From NCBI RefSeq assembly GCF_020184175.1, contig NC_065532.1, positions 6,882,001 through 6,946,000 of the forward strand: a stretch of 64,000 bases of DNA, read 5' to 3'. Made by a program: the position numbers and the translations under genes. Source of the DNA: Aphis gossypii. Its lineage: Eukaryota; Arthropoda; Insecta; Hemiptera; Aphididae. Shown piece by piece: positions 51,480 through 64,000 of this stretch. The notes under the pieces are model-generated. The model was given only the letters and a program-made list of their open reading frames with translations. It ran no database searches and was not told the DNA's origin. The first letter of the stretch is position 1. The number at the start of each line of letters is the position of its first letter.

Positions 51480-51894
51480 CGTTTTTGCTTACTACAAGCA
51501 CTTTTGTTTTCTTTATGTTGATTTTAAGACTGAATTTTGTTAGTGTTGTGTCCAAGCAGTGTAGCATGAGATTTAAGTCCCCTTCAGATTCCGCTATTAG
51601 TGCAATATCGTCAGTGAAACGGATCGAATGTGTTTTCTGACCGTTAATAGAGATGCCATTTGTGTTGACTTTCATTTCTTTTATAGCCTCTTCGATGAAT
51701 AGGTTGAATAAGTAGGGGGAGAGCGGACATCTTTGTTTCACTCCTTGTCTTATTTTTGCCTCTTCCTTATGTCCATAGACATCTATGGTTGTAGCTTGGT
51801 TTTTATACAAATAATAAATAAATCTTCAATCTTTCCAGTCTATACTAGCGTTTCGGAGGCTCAAAAAGAGCAGTTTCCAGTTGACTTTGTCAAA
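51475..51894 (-). pseudogene. Reverse-transcriptase palm fragment of a LINE
   Basis: The minus strand reads FDKVNWKLLFLSLRNASIDW and then an in-frame TGA at 51,826-51,828. It then stays open from 51,810 for 111 codons. Visible landmarks are the RQGVKQRCPLSPYLFN block (the RT finger/palm motif before the active site), RFTDDIALIAE (the metal-binding motif, with Thr where Ala or a Tyr-class residue is usual), and LKINIKKTKV downstream. Spacing between the motifs matches a LINE reverse transcriptase. In active elements this enzyme copies the element RNA at the nicked target. The early stop and lost fingers domain make this copy dead. Confidence 0.75.
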
Positions 51895-52886
51895 TTATCG
51901 TTATATATATACGTCATAAATCATAACGTCATATTTCCTGTGTAGATATTAGATTTAACACCGCAATAACATTTGATCGAATTTATTCGTTGTCTATAAT
52001 ATGACAAACTTGATTCCTTCTAAAAATTTTCTGTGGCATAACTACGCCTATGACGACTATTGATCGACACAAACACGATATTTATGAAATGTGTTCGGTC
52101 GGAACAACACCATATTATAGCTATCAGCTGACCTTTGCGTATAGTCCGTCAATCCAACGTATGGTGATAATACCTAATATATGAGATCCTCTGATCTTCC
52201 TAGACATACGTTGTATACAAACAGGAAAAAAAAACAAAATCATTCTAATTGGTTGTGACGTTTTCAATATTAAAGGTACACGAATCTAAACTACAGAATT
52301 TAATTTATTATTTTATGTATGTACTTCTCATTGTACGTACCTATATATATTACTATATATTAGATGTATATGTATATTTATTTATTATATCGTATTATAT
52401 TTTGATCACACATCTCATTTCTATATTATTTATACCGATCGGTCATCGCCCGTAAGAAAAATCTGAATAAAAAAAAATCCAGGAAACCGCTCATAACTGC
52501 GCATATATAATAATAATGCTGTGATGGTATGATGACATGACACGCCGTGGCCGCCGTTAGTCCGAGGCGACGACGCGACAGAGGCGTGTACCTATATATA
52601 TATAATATATATGTATACTGTATAGTAATAAATAATATTATTTTCCCGTTTTTCGAATTGTTCGTTCGTTTTTAATCGAGTTCCGTTGTCAGATTTTCGT
52701 AAGATAATCCGTTTTCGCGCCAGATTCACCGATGCGTGAGAATATACCGGTGTAGTCGTCGCCGTCGTAGTGGCCGTCCGTTTTAGCTACAACTACTTGT
52801 ACGTATATATAATATAATAATATCGTACTATTATGGTTATCGTGAAACGACGGTTTTCACGCGTGTGATCTCACAGTATACAAACC
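51895..52886. other. Noncoding stretch
   Basis: No gene recognised. AT-rich to 52,540, then CpG-rich from 52,540 to 52,800 with GACGACGCGACAG and GTCGTCGCCGTCG words, which could be regulatory. Confidence 0.4.
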
Positions 52887-52911
52887 AGTGGCGGATTTGA
52901 GATGTCTGCCC
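52886..52911. mobile_element. Transposon-end-like CAGTGGCGGATT motif
   Basis: CAGTGGCGGATTTGAG followed by TGCCCG matches the form of terminal repeats common in animal non-autonomous hAT-type elements. The matching opposite end was not found nearby, so this is either a single surviving end or a coincidence. Confidence 0.25.
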
Positions 52912-53057
52912 GAAAAAATTGGTTCAACGTAAACTGCATCGACGGCATGAAACCTTTATTATCGAATCCAAACCGCGAAAGAGCTAGCCGAGTGTTAAGT
53001 CATCGCAGTGATTCACCGTATTTTCATACACTACACAAACATATTATATCCATATAG
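52902..53057 (+). CDS. 51-codon ATG frame with good start context, unknown
   Basis: The ATG has G at -3. The frame reads MSARKNWFNVNCIDGMKPLL, then SNPNRERASRVLSHRSDSPY, and ends in a low-complexity tail and a TAG. The first 40 residues have a balanced, basic composition unlike the chance frames around them. A CATATAG|GTGCC at the stop could also be a splice donor. The start overlaps the transposon-end-like word, so the frame may be transposon-derived. No family was recognised. Confidence 0.2.
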   Translation: MSARKNWFNVNCIDGMKPLLSNPNRERASRVLSHRSDSPYFHTLHKHIISI

Positions 53058-56000
53058 GTGCCAAATTGTTGGCTCACGACGATTTCTATAGTGATACGTT
53101 TTATGCCCTATGCATTTTTCATCAGTTTTAAAATCTGTATTTTTTTTTCGTATGTATCTGTATTGCTACGTTGCAGTTGGTCTGCATGTAATTTGTGTAA
53201 ATATATTTTAAAGATTTCTGAGTTGTCGGATGGATAGATGAAATATTATGATTTTCATTCTGCATTATACCTATAAATATTATAATGCTTGTACACAAAT
53301 CAAATTGGTGTTAGTGGAGTAGTCGAGTTCAAAAGATTTCTCACATAAAGAGTTTATATAAGTTTGTATAACGATTTCAATTGTATACCTACTATATATG
53401 TGGACATCTGATGTACCTACAGACTACAAGAACACAATTTATTAATTGCAATGCAATTGCAGCTGTATAAAAGTAATAATATTGTTTAAGATGTAGTTTG
53501 GTTCTTGTTGAAAAATATGAAATAAAATATTAAATGCGGATTAATGTATTTAAAAGAATAATCATTATTTATGTTTTTAATAAAATTCAATTAGTTTTTT
53601 AATAAATTTTAAAATAAAAAATATATGCGGTAGTGCGCCTGTAAATATTACCATAATTACAGTAGACATCATAATATTATATTGAATAGCTTGCCGCGAG
53701 TGTGCAGTTTTATATATTATTATTATCATCATTCTGTTTGCAAAATTTTAAATCAGAACAATACAATACATAGGTACGCGTATTAGGTACTATAAACTCT
53801 GTATATGCGATTAGCTAATTAGCTACTGAAAAAATTAGTTTATATAGTATAATATAAATTGGTATAGGTACCATAGCTGCCTATAAAACAGCCTATCGTA
53901 AATCACATATAGAAACGATGAAGATTGGTATTGCGGCTTTTCAGACATTTATCGTCAATTAATTACAATCATTGTTGAACGTGTTTGAATATAACGGGGT
54001 GTCGTAAAAATTAATATTGATTTTTATTGCGCGATTATATATTGTATGGGTGTTATTTTCAGATAAATACATATTATACAGGTTTGTAGTACATAACTCT
54101 CTTAATCGAAGCGTTTTATTTTGAAGCTTCTACTTAAATATTCATTTCATATAAAATATGTCCATTAATATTTTGTCTCTAACTAATCTGTATTTATTCG
54201 ATATTTGCCAAAGCTATAAAAATAGCATTGCATACTATACGTAATATTATAATAAGTGCATCGGACTATATAATACGCGAATCACGCGCTTAACAGGTAC
54301 CATAAATATTATGTACGGTAGGTGTATGCATAATAAATTGATTTAAATACTGCAGCTTGTAACGTTCTATATAGTTTCGACTTTCGACGGACCTTTATTA
54401 CCACTATTACTTCCTCATAATTTATACGTAACTTGGGTTTACGAGTTGAAATGTGTTGCACCTAATAAGCCTGCATTCCACATGTTTGATTTTCCACACG
54501 CCAATCTCCACTGTGTATAATATAAGAGCGTAGGTATATTATATTTTTTAATTACGTGTTTATGAGCACCAGCTATCATCTATTAATATAGTTAGGGCTT
54601 AGGACCTCGGGCAGTTGCTCAATATTCGTGATACATTTAATATAACTATCACGTCAGAAAAATCTAAAAATACAATTCGGTACATTTACGTGGTCACTGC
54701 TGTGAATTAGGTGGAACATTTTCACATATTTAGTAGGTACTTTATTTTTTTTAAGTGTATATTTTTTATATAAGAACCTAGTCGTGTTTAACTTTGTATT
54801 ATATATACAGGAAATTATAAGTATAATTTAGATATAGGTATAAAACAATATCGAGTGAACACTGAAAAATCATGGACAATTCAATGTTGCAAGAATGAGG
54901 AATTCATTAATATTCACACAAAATATAAATTTAAGTATAAATTTTTATAATTTATTTATTAAAACTTAGTTATAAAAAGTTGCTACTGTATAAGTACTCC
55001 CTTCACTAATAATTGTGAACATAATATGAATTTAATTATATAATTGTTGAGATGTAATGACTTCAAAAATCGATATAAAAAAAATACAACTTGACCATTA
55101 AATTGTTGCATATTTAGTGCATATTAACAACAATTAAATGTATACATTACATATATTTTAATTGTTGTTGCATATTTTTAGATTTTTAAATGCACATTTA
55201 GTGTGCGTTGCATAATGTGCATAATTTGTTGATTTTTAAATGCATAATAAGTATGAGCGTGTATTTCTCTGTTCAATGAGCATCAAGTCTCAATAAGCCC
55301 TAGGCACATTTTTTTATTATATCGATAAAATACGTATTTTTATCCTTAGAAACAAAGTCAAATTGCCATTAAATAAAATATTAAGTACACCTGATGTAAC
55401 TTGCTCTCTGTCAGCAGACAAACGAGTCCACGTAAAAAGTATGAATAATATATAATACGTATTAGTAGTTAAAAAATTAATTTACCTATATATACGATTA
55501 TATTATAGTATTTGTACGTATTAAAAAACGAATTTATATTACTTATCAGTCAACTGCTACTATGGTTAATAAAAAATAATTCAACGAAATGTCAATAACT
55601 TATTTAAATTACGCGTGTGCACATTGGTATGTAAAAGTAATGATTATTAATTTTTCTATATTTTATATTCCAGAAGCTGATTACAATCATTCGTACATAA
55701 TATAATATATATATAAATACATTTCCAGTATAGGTGCAGTGCAACCATATTATTTAAAACTCGATTTCGAGTAGCTTATGCGTGAACGTGAATAGTCGGT
55801 AACATTATATTCTTATATTACAGTATTAATCATTAAAAATAAATTGACGACAAAGAAAGTATTTTATTGAATATAATATCAACATAATAGTTAATTTTCA
55901 ATGTAAAAATGTGACAACGGTATAGTACGCGTTCTATACTTCTATACAATAATTTCAAATAAAATTTGATTACATAAGTTTTAATAATATCCTATATAAC

Positions 56001-56400
56001 TCATTTAATGTCGTACATTTGACGCTTCGATCTAGCTCATTTGGCTTTCTGGCTACCAGGGTTATAATATAATATAATATATTATATCATTAAGTCATGA
56101 ATTTATAATTTCAGAATGTGTGGCGATCGACACACTTTGTGTGCAGTGACCACCACACAAAAACGATGATATACTCTTATAGAGTAATTTTCAGATTTAT
56201 TCGGCCGCAAATTTTTATTGAATCTCGTATCATTAGTCTTATAAACAATATAAACTCATTATTGGTATCAATAGTTATAATAACGAGCACGTACAACGAG
56301 TGCAGACAGTTATTCACACATTATTGCGCGTTTACGCGAATGAAGATAAAACCAAATCGTCTTACGAATAATAATAACTACAATATAATAATATTATAAT
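53058..56400. other. AT-rich noncoding stretch
   Basis: No gene recognised apart from the repeat-like block at 55,095-55,290. Confidence 0.45.
55095..55290. repeat. Repeat-like block with TGCAT words and an inverted repeat
   Basis: Recurrent TGCATATT/TGCACATT/TGCATAAT words surround an 11-bp inverted repeat, CAACAATTAAA (55,128-55,138) against TTTAATTGTTG (55,157-55,167). GATTTTTAAATGCA occurs twice (near 55,180 and 55,232). It resembles the A-rich, GC-dinucleotide-dotted terminus of the hAT relic at 13.0 kb. That relationship is inferred by eye only. Confidence 0.25.
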
Positions 56401-57120
56401 ATCATGATTTTTTTTTCGCGTGGGAGTCGGAATCGCGAGCGCCATAATCCGCCTCGTTGTCGTCGTCGTCGTCCGTTTGTATAAATAGGTATATTAATTT
56501 ATTATTATTATTATCGTTATTATTGCGAGAGAAAATGCGACGACGTCCTTTGTATATACGATCTCGCGCGCGCGGGTTCGTCCGCCCGCCGATCATTCCC
56601 ACGGACACTGATGAGAACCGACCGCGTCACCGATGACGCTGATCGATTTGGAAGTAAACGCGGTACGTAACGAGACAAACACACGAGCACACACATACAC
56701 ACTTACGAGACACGACATATACGTACATTGTACGTTTATTATTTTATATTCAATATATAGTGTATATATAGGTACGTTTCGCAAGTACGTCTTCGTATGT
56801 ATATACCGTTTATACTTACCTACCTACCTATCTATAATAATATTCTATTGGACGTATAGTGTGTGTATTTATTTAAATCGCTGACTGTCGTGGCGGTGGG
56901 TGGACGTATAACGTCTTCATTAGCCGATGCGGCGGCGACGACAGAGGTGGAGGACGAGATGTGACGCTATGTACGTATGCGTACGCAGCTACTATTTTAA
57001 TATACGTATATAGATAGATAGGTACTTATCTTATTTATACATATTATGCGTATATGTAGGTATGTGTGTGTGCAGGTAGGTACTCGTGCTTTGGTACGAT
57101 TATCACGTCGTCGTTCGTTG
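56401..57120. promoter_or_regulatory. CpG-rich patch, possible promoter
   Basis: CpG words cluster at 56,420-56,660 and 56,890-57,000. On the minus strand TCAGTG around 56,609 matches the arthropod initiator, and GGACG lies 27 bases downstream, one base short of the canonical DPE position. (GTC)n and (TTA)n triplet runs keep several frames open. No recognisable coding exon is attached. Confidence 0.2.
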
Positions 57121-57138
57121 TGTGGGAATTCAGTCGTA

Positions 57139-57163
57139 TGTATATATATATATATATATATAT
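57139..57163. repeat. (TA)n microsatellite
   Basis: An uninterrupted run of about twelve TA units. Confidence 0.9.
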
Positions 57164-60100
57164 GTGCTTATGTATTGTACGTGTGTGTAGGTATTTTATA
57201 AGCTATATGTATGTATACTTATAGGTGGCGTATAATATAATAATATATTGTTTTGTATTGTGCGGGAAAAATTATTTTTCTCTCAATTAAGATAGAGAAA
57301 AAAAACAAAGAGCAGAATGCTCCCTCGAAATCTATTAATGATATAATATTACGTATATGGTATGATATATAGATGTGGAATCTCGTGCGATGTACGCTAT
57401 CCTGAATAATGCATAAAGCGTCAAACATTATCAGCATTGAATGTTCAGCTGAAATTCAGAGCTTGTAGTTGCGGGAATCATGGCTTTAACGGTTTTATAC
57501 TTATAAAATTTAAAATCAAAATTATACCTATAGGAACTTTAAGTTTTAAAATAATACAAACTAACCAGCGAATCTCCAACTTTCTTGAAAAATTTATTCA
57601 TTTTGAGCTAAAATATATAGTATAATTTAACACATTTTTCTAGCAAAACAAATACTATATAGGCATGTTGCATATTTTTTTTTCAGTGCAACAATATTAC
57701 ATATTATATTATACGGCTATAGTGATTAATGCTTATAATCTATACATTCCAGCTTGTATAACTTTCCTGCACGTTCTATTTTTTAGTAAACTTGCGTAAG
57801 TTATTAATTAATATGTAATATTATTTATCACGCACACCCTAATTACAACGACTGAATGCAATTAGTGTTCAATTCAGCAAAACAAATAAAATATACATTT
57901 TTAACAAGTTGAGTATATTCATAGATAAATTAAATGTTTGCTCGATTTATCTAAATATTTTCAAGACTGGTAAAAACATTATATTACATAATTATAGACA
58001 TAGAAAACAACTCATTAAAATATTATAATATTTATGCATTTTTAAAATAATTAAAACTGAATAATATATATAGATACCAACAAGATTTTAATCAATTCTA
58101 ACATTGACCCATATAATTTTACATGAAATTTATACTATTCCATACGTTCAAAGTTTTTTCTGATGCCTCGTTGCAATCAAAAATAATCCATAATCTGACA
58201 ACTGTTAATAGGTATACATCATGAAGATTAATAAACTGAAGTTTTACGGAATACCTATACCCATATATATACATATTTTGTTTTTTTATAAATAATTTAT
58301 CACGATTTTACCAACGAATATATTAAACATAATTTTTAGAATTTAAAATCGACGATTTCGCGACCATATAATATATTGTGTCTATGAATACATTTACATT
58401 TCGTACGAGTAGACCCTTACTGTGCGTGCTAATAAAATACATAATATATAATATTATTATATACTGTCATTATGATTTTTTTTTTTGCTGTCGCGCTTCA
58501 CATACGACACGTGTAACACGTGTTCCCGTCGAAATTTATAAGCTCCGATGTTAACAGTGTACTGCAAATTGTAAATTGTATTATAATTACGTAAAAATGT
58601 TCAAACCAAAAACGCGAAATATGAAATGTAGTCAGGCAACTTTATCATTACGACAGATTAATTATTTGGTATTATATATAACTATATACGATTATTAAAA
58701 GTGATTTTTTTTAAAAAATACAACATAAAATTAAGAATTTAGAACAAAATTTCAATATTACAATTGACGTTTTTGATGGACTGTGTGCTCGTTTTTTATA
58801 CGTACGTCACGTTTAATATAAAATATTTGGAATAAATACTTTTTTTTTAATTTAAACAATCTTCATGACAAAATTATTATTAAAATATCCCGTATTCAGC
58901 TGTACGGGTAACTTATAATATTGGTATACGTGCATAATTCTGTATAAGTGTGGGTAGATTTATTTTAGTTAAATATTATAAACGAACCGGTCCATTTAAT
59001 ATTTTGAAATTTGACACATTGATGTTTAAATATTTTCGTTTTTATTTTTAATCTCTTTGCTAATCGTATTTTCAGCACTTAGGTGTGGGTGGAAGGTATT
59101 CTCTTTTTACGCGATGAATAATCGTATGTATATATTAAATTTTACATATTTATTTATGTATATATATATAACGCCATGGGATAGGTAATCTAAAATTACA
59201 TCTAAGAAAACACACACTACAAAGAATTTAAAAAAAATAAACACCTTAGTCTTAAAATAGTATTTTTATTTGAACTTGATTTCATAATTATTTCGAGAAA
59301 AATTACCTGGGGTTATCTATAATTACTATTGTCATGAGTCGTTGGGTGTTAAATACTACTCTTAAATTAGTACCTTACATCGTCCGTTAAACAGTTAAAA
59401 TGCAATCTGAATAAAGGTGTTTGCCCCAAGATTGTGTAATCCAATTATTAACACTTGTAGGTACCTAATCATAAAGTCTATATTGCTGTAACTTGTATAA
59501 AAACAATCACAATATTATTCGATACATTTAAACGTGTGGTATTATATTTATGTTGATCATAATTATGATTTCGAACGAATGAAAATATTGACTACAATAA
59601 TTTTATGAGATCGAAAATTATAAGACAGGATCTTTAACTACCGAAAATTTTCAAATGCATTATATTCAAATATTATTGATTTTAACCATTAACAGTTTTA
59701 GTATACTAAAATAAATATTATGTTTTACTATTTTAGACATAAAACTTTACGGAAAATACAATTTAATAAATATATAATGTACATAGTAAAATAATAATAC
59801 TCAAGAAAACATACTTAGTTAATTATTTTGATACTTATATTAATTACCGTTATTTGGTTCAATAATAGTGTCGAGGTTGTTTAGAAAAGTGAAAATGTGC
59901 ATATTATAATGCCTATTTATAATATATTTAAATTAATTAATCATTATTATAGCCTATAGCTGGAGTATCTATGTTATGCATACTGTATATTATATAATAG
60001 TGTATCGAATTCAAGAGTTAATCTCTAATGACTAACTATCTTATGGATCATGGTCCATGGATGGTTATATACTAATATAGTTTCATGGTAAAATATTATT

Positions 60101-63100
60101 GTTGTGTCCGTCGTACTTAATGCGCATATATTATTAATTATGCGTTAAAATAACTTTTATAATGATAATATTTTATCATCATCATCATTATCGATCAATA
60201 CTAACAATATCGTTTTTTTTTCAATTTCATTTTATTTTGTGCATTTCCTTCAACTTATATATAACTATTATAAGTATGTATTATGTAGTATGTACAATGT
60301 ATACATATAAATATGGGGTTTGAACCCACTCGGAATAGTTGTAATATGCTTTGCTGAAGCATTTTAGTATATAGGTACACCACATGCAGTCGTATATCGC
60401 AAGTATATAAACTATAAAGCGTGTAGTAGGCCTACATTTTTTACTATTCTGCAGAACCGAGCACATAATAATAATATAATGTCGTGTATATTTATTTGTG
60501 TCGTTGTTTTGTCGTATACTGCAACAGCTGCTTGTTATAATAATATATAATATTATGCAGCTATTATGGCTATGCAGCCTGAAATTTATTGTGCTCTAAT
60601 GACGCCATTTTTATTTGTAGTCCAAATAGATTCCACGTTAAGACAAGCGCGTATTGAAAACGTACATTATTATGTCAGATGTCTTGATTATTGTATATTA
60701 TTATTGTTTAAAAGAGACATAAAGAAAGTTGTTGTCAATTACCAATGCGATGCGATTCATATTAGACGTGTATAGTATTTTCCCGCCACGTATGAATTAT
60801 AATACCTACCTATATTATGTATATCTATTTTCTATTATACGTCTTCTGTGTTACTGAAACATCATAATAAAATCAGCTATTTATCGGACAGTATTTAAGT
60901 AATAATATGTATTAATACTTAGGTACGGCCGTACGGGGCATATCATAGTAGCATACGGTGTGTAGTAGTAAACGGTAAGCGTTATTAATTATTATATATT
61001 ATTACTTATTTAATATATTATATAGACGATCGTCCGATATAGGTTATTCATGATGATGTAATAACATTTATATTTCATTACATATTATTATAATGTGTAC
61101 GCAGTTGTGATGTCTTGTAGTCACGTAAAATAGGTAGGTATTCAAAGATAAGTTGTACTTTTTTTATACATTTATAAATAATACTTACAATAAATCAGCT
61201 GTGACGGAATAGATACAAATACGTATTTTGACTACATTTCATTTAATAATGTGAAACATCCTTTAAACCTTAGTAATAATAATGATGTAAATAATGAAAA
61301 AAGTTTATATTTTTATATTCTGTTCTCAAAATTTAGTTTTTATTATATTATTCAAATATTCGAATTAACCTCAACATTTAAATCGTTAAATTAGATCGAT
61401 TATACAATAATAATTATCCTAAAAATAGTTTTTATGAAGATTTTTTTTTAACAAGACATTATTAATAACTGTTTAAAATTTTTATTGCTTATATCTACCT
61501 ATAATATTCGTACATAATAGTATGATATTTGACTATGAATCAATGACACTATAACGTGTATTCACAATGCGCACGGATTTGCGAAAACTGTTGTTGATCC
61601 AAATACTAAAACCGCTAGTATTACGATTATACGAACAATTGAAATCTTTTTGGTGTTTGTGAAAAAAAAAAATACGGCGATTACACAAATGGAGCATGAA
61701 GAATAAACGTAATATATTATTAAAAAATAAAATACTGCAATAATTTCGATGTGACATTTTTTTTTTCATTCGTTGAATTACATCTTTTGATCCGTTTATT
61801 ATAATTTGTATAATAACTGATTAATTATTAAACATTTATTTTAAATTATTAAATTACACGGATTGGCGATTGTTAGACTGTGAAAAACTGTGACAGCATG
61901 AAAATCCGAGCTGGCTGGTTTTCCATACCTTTCTTAAAAGTGAAGATATACAGCACAATATTATGATAAGATACAGACTGAATTTCGAAGAGGGCTGGTT
62001 TTATAAACTGGACCGTAAAAATATGAAATATCTATAGGTATGTACTGTTTAGTCGTGCTGGTTAAACACAATGGGACTTGGATTACACATCATTATTTTT
62101 TGAAAATTCGTTTTGTATATTTTATAAATATATATATATAATTTTTAACTATACATTTTTGAGTACATAATATTTATTTATCATAATTAAAGATATATAT
62201 TTCTATTTAATATTATATTGAATACAGAAGTTATTAATGTTATAATGTTATGATGTTAAAAAGTATTTTAACGTCTAAATTCAAATAACAATAAAATAAT
62301 TTATTAAACATAACAAAAGATTGAAAATTTAATTATCTATAATTAACGCCTTAAAACAAAATTTGTACACTACGTTTTACTTGAGTTGTGGACACAACTA
62401 ACTTTTTATGATAATACAAATAAGAATTAACGATTTTGAAAAATCACTTAGACACTAGAGTTATTTTAACACGAATTAATATTACCTAATCAATTTATCT
62501 AAATTTATATTGTGTGATTTTTTTTAGTTATCTATTACTTAACGGAGCAGACTAAATTGTAGAAAAATATCAAGTATAAAAAATAATAATTTTGTAAATG
62601 TATACTATTACATAAATACTCAAATTAAAAATAAAATAAACATTCATAATAAAACTATGATTTTAAAATTTAAATTGTTTACAAAAACTAGGTCCCGTTA
62701 AAGCTTTAAATTCACTACTGGTCGTAACTGATGCAATAGTATCTGAACAATAGTCATAATGGTTTAATGACATCGCACGTCAGATTCAAGACGTTTTACA
62801 TATTTAACATTATTATCTCTCCTCAACAATAAATAAACGGTACAACGAGAGACGAATAGATAATGGAAGAGTGGAGAACAAAGGTGATTATCTGAAATAT
62901 AAAATTTTACCCGAATGTCGCGGTCTCTTTTTGGCTAAATCGCTGTCGCTTTATATTTCCGTAACTCTGTATTATGTTTAAGTACCTATATTATAATATA
63001 CCTGATTATTGTTATAACGTTAATCCATTGATATTCAAGCTATGGTTGTTGTCAGTGTCAAATAGTTTCCGTTGGCGGATACAGCTAGTTGTGGAGAAGC

Positions 63101-64000
63101 GTTACAGAATTATTATTTATTAGACGAATCGCGGGTTTATGTCATACAAAACTATATTACATCCATGTATATAATATGCCCATTGGTGTATTGACTGATT
63201 ATCGTTAATGAGCGCCGCACGTCTAGATGCTATTTAAAATAATAATGACGCTTAGTACAAAAATCCATAAATATTCATTGATTCTTGTTCATAAAATGCA
63301 TTTAAATCAAATCATTTGGAATCATATTGAGCTGTTTTGTAACCTCTCAAACGTTAATTAGTTTTCATAGTTAAATACTATGAACTGTGATTATTGATTA
63401 ATTTAAGTATAATATATGTTTGTATAATATATTACGTTGAAATTTACACTTGTTTTAGTAATTTTCGAAATGTAGTATATTTGATTTTAAATTTTAAATA
63501 CCAAATAGTTATAAATTAACGTATTTTATTCAACAAGAGTTCTAATAATATGATCTCGAAATCTAAATCATATTCTTTTCCATATGACAACGTTAAAATT
63601 TAAGCGCAAATAACATATTTTATTATTGTAGTAAATAAAAATTTAAGAAATATATTTTGAGCAATTTATTTCATTCCATAAAATTGCAATTTAAATATTC
63701 TAACAGTGATCTAAAATATCAGGTTCTTTGATAGCATACTCAAGAGACCTTGTGGCTGATAATTAGCGCCTGGATTTTAAAGTATATGCTTTTTTCTTAT
63801 ATATATGAGATAGAAATCTAATTCTTATACATAAATTCGTTTAACGTCGTTTTGATTCTAAATAAACCAAAAATTTATTTTTGCTTATTAAAATTTTTCT
63901 AACTGTGATTTTTTATAATATATGTTGATTATGCTATTTTTGTAATAAAAAAAAAAATAGTAATAATTAGGTAATAAGAAATGTAAAAACCCAGAATGCG
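57164..64000. other. Long AT-rich noncoding stretch
   Basis: About 6.8 kb without a recognisable gene, tRNA or classifiable mobile element. A tRNA-like T-arm (GGGTTCAAACCCC, minus strand near 60,315-60,327) with a neighbouring ATGCTT/AAGCAT hairpin has no acceptor stem. Segments at 61,890-62,070 and 62,690-63,110 are slightly GC-richer but show no motif. Confidence 0.45.

Larger units (their letters stand above)
51312..51894 (-). mobile_element. LINE fragment with (TGA)n 3' tail, RTE-like
   Basis: A minus-strand retrotransposon fragment begins abruptly inside the reverse-transcriptase palm domain, runs to the protein's C-terminus, and ends almost directly in a short TGATGATGATGATG tail at 51,318-51,335. 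A very short 3' UTR with a simple-repeat tail, rather than poly(A), is typical of the RTE-type LINEs. The fragment is 5'-truncated. A part of the protein between the palm domain and the basic C-terminal segment also seems to be missing. No target duplication was identified. Confidence 0.7.

Noticed and set aside
60300..60385. A tRNA on the minus strand, suggested by GGGTTCAAACCCC and an ATGCTT/AAGCAT hairpin
   Set aside because: No acceptor stem can be formed and no A box lies at the right distance.
1..64000. CRISPR arrays, bacterial operons, riboswitches or rho-independent terminators
   Set aside because: No regularly spaced repeats, ribosome-binding sites or operon-like gene packing. The sequence is clearly eukaryotic in style.

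Overview
The window looks like aphid (Hemiptera, Aphididae) nuclear DNA. It is very AT-rich, full of (TA)n, (TTA)n and (TG)n tracts, and carries a recurring palindrome around GGTACC (typically GTAGGTACCTAC or ATAGGTACCTAT). Its transposon relics are of eukaryotic, insect-like families. There is no bacterial-style gene packing, operon or rRNA gene, and no complete tRNA gene or CRISPR array was found. The genus is an inference from sequence style and could be wrong.

No conserved multi-domain host gene could be recognised. The stretch reads as a long intergenic or intronic region. Open frames of 60 to 140 codons are mostly chance frames in low-stop DNA. The best-supported content is dead mobile elements: a LINE relic with RNase H and a poly(A) tail (2.5-3.25 kb, +); a mariner/Tc1-type transposase C-terminus (5.1 kb, +); an LTR-retrotransposon end with a tRNA-Lys primer-binding site (12.7-12.93 kb); a hAT-type transposase C-terminus (13.0-13.33 kb, -); a tRNA-derived SINE-like relic (28.77 kb); a GC-richer retroposon-like block (35.6-36.24 kb); a non-autonomous terminal-inverted-repeat element (42.14-42.76 kb); and a LINE reverse-transcriptase fragment with a (TGA)n tail (51.3-51.9 kb, -).

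Several short open segments are bounded by good splice signals and could be exons of unrecognised or long noncoding transcripts: 10,522-10,726 (-), 14,072-14,094, 19,919-20,045, 25,646-25,810 and 47,723-47,822 (+). CpG-rich patches (about 24.8-25.7, 38.8-39.4, 48.0-48.6, 50.45-50.7, 52.5-53.0 and 56.4-57.1 kb) are the most promoter-like parts, but none could be tied to a gene.

The most unusual item is the primer-binding site at 12,880. It is complementary to about 47 nt of tRNA-Lys, from the CCA end through the anticodon, whereas a normal site covers about 18 nt. Next is the 42.1 kb element, whose ends each hold two copies of the same 14-mer and whose core contains a diverged tandem duplication.
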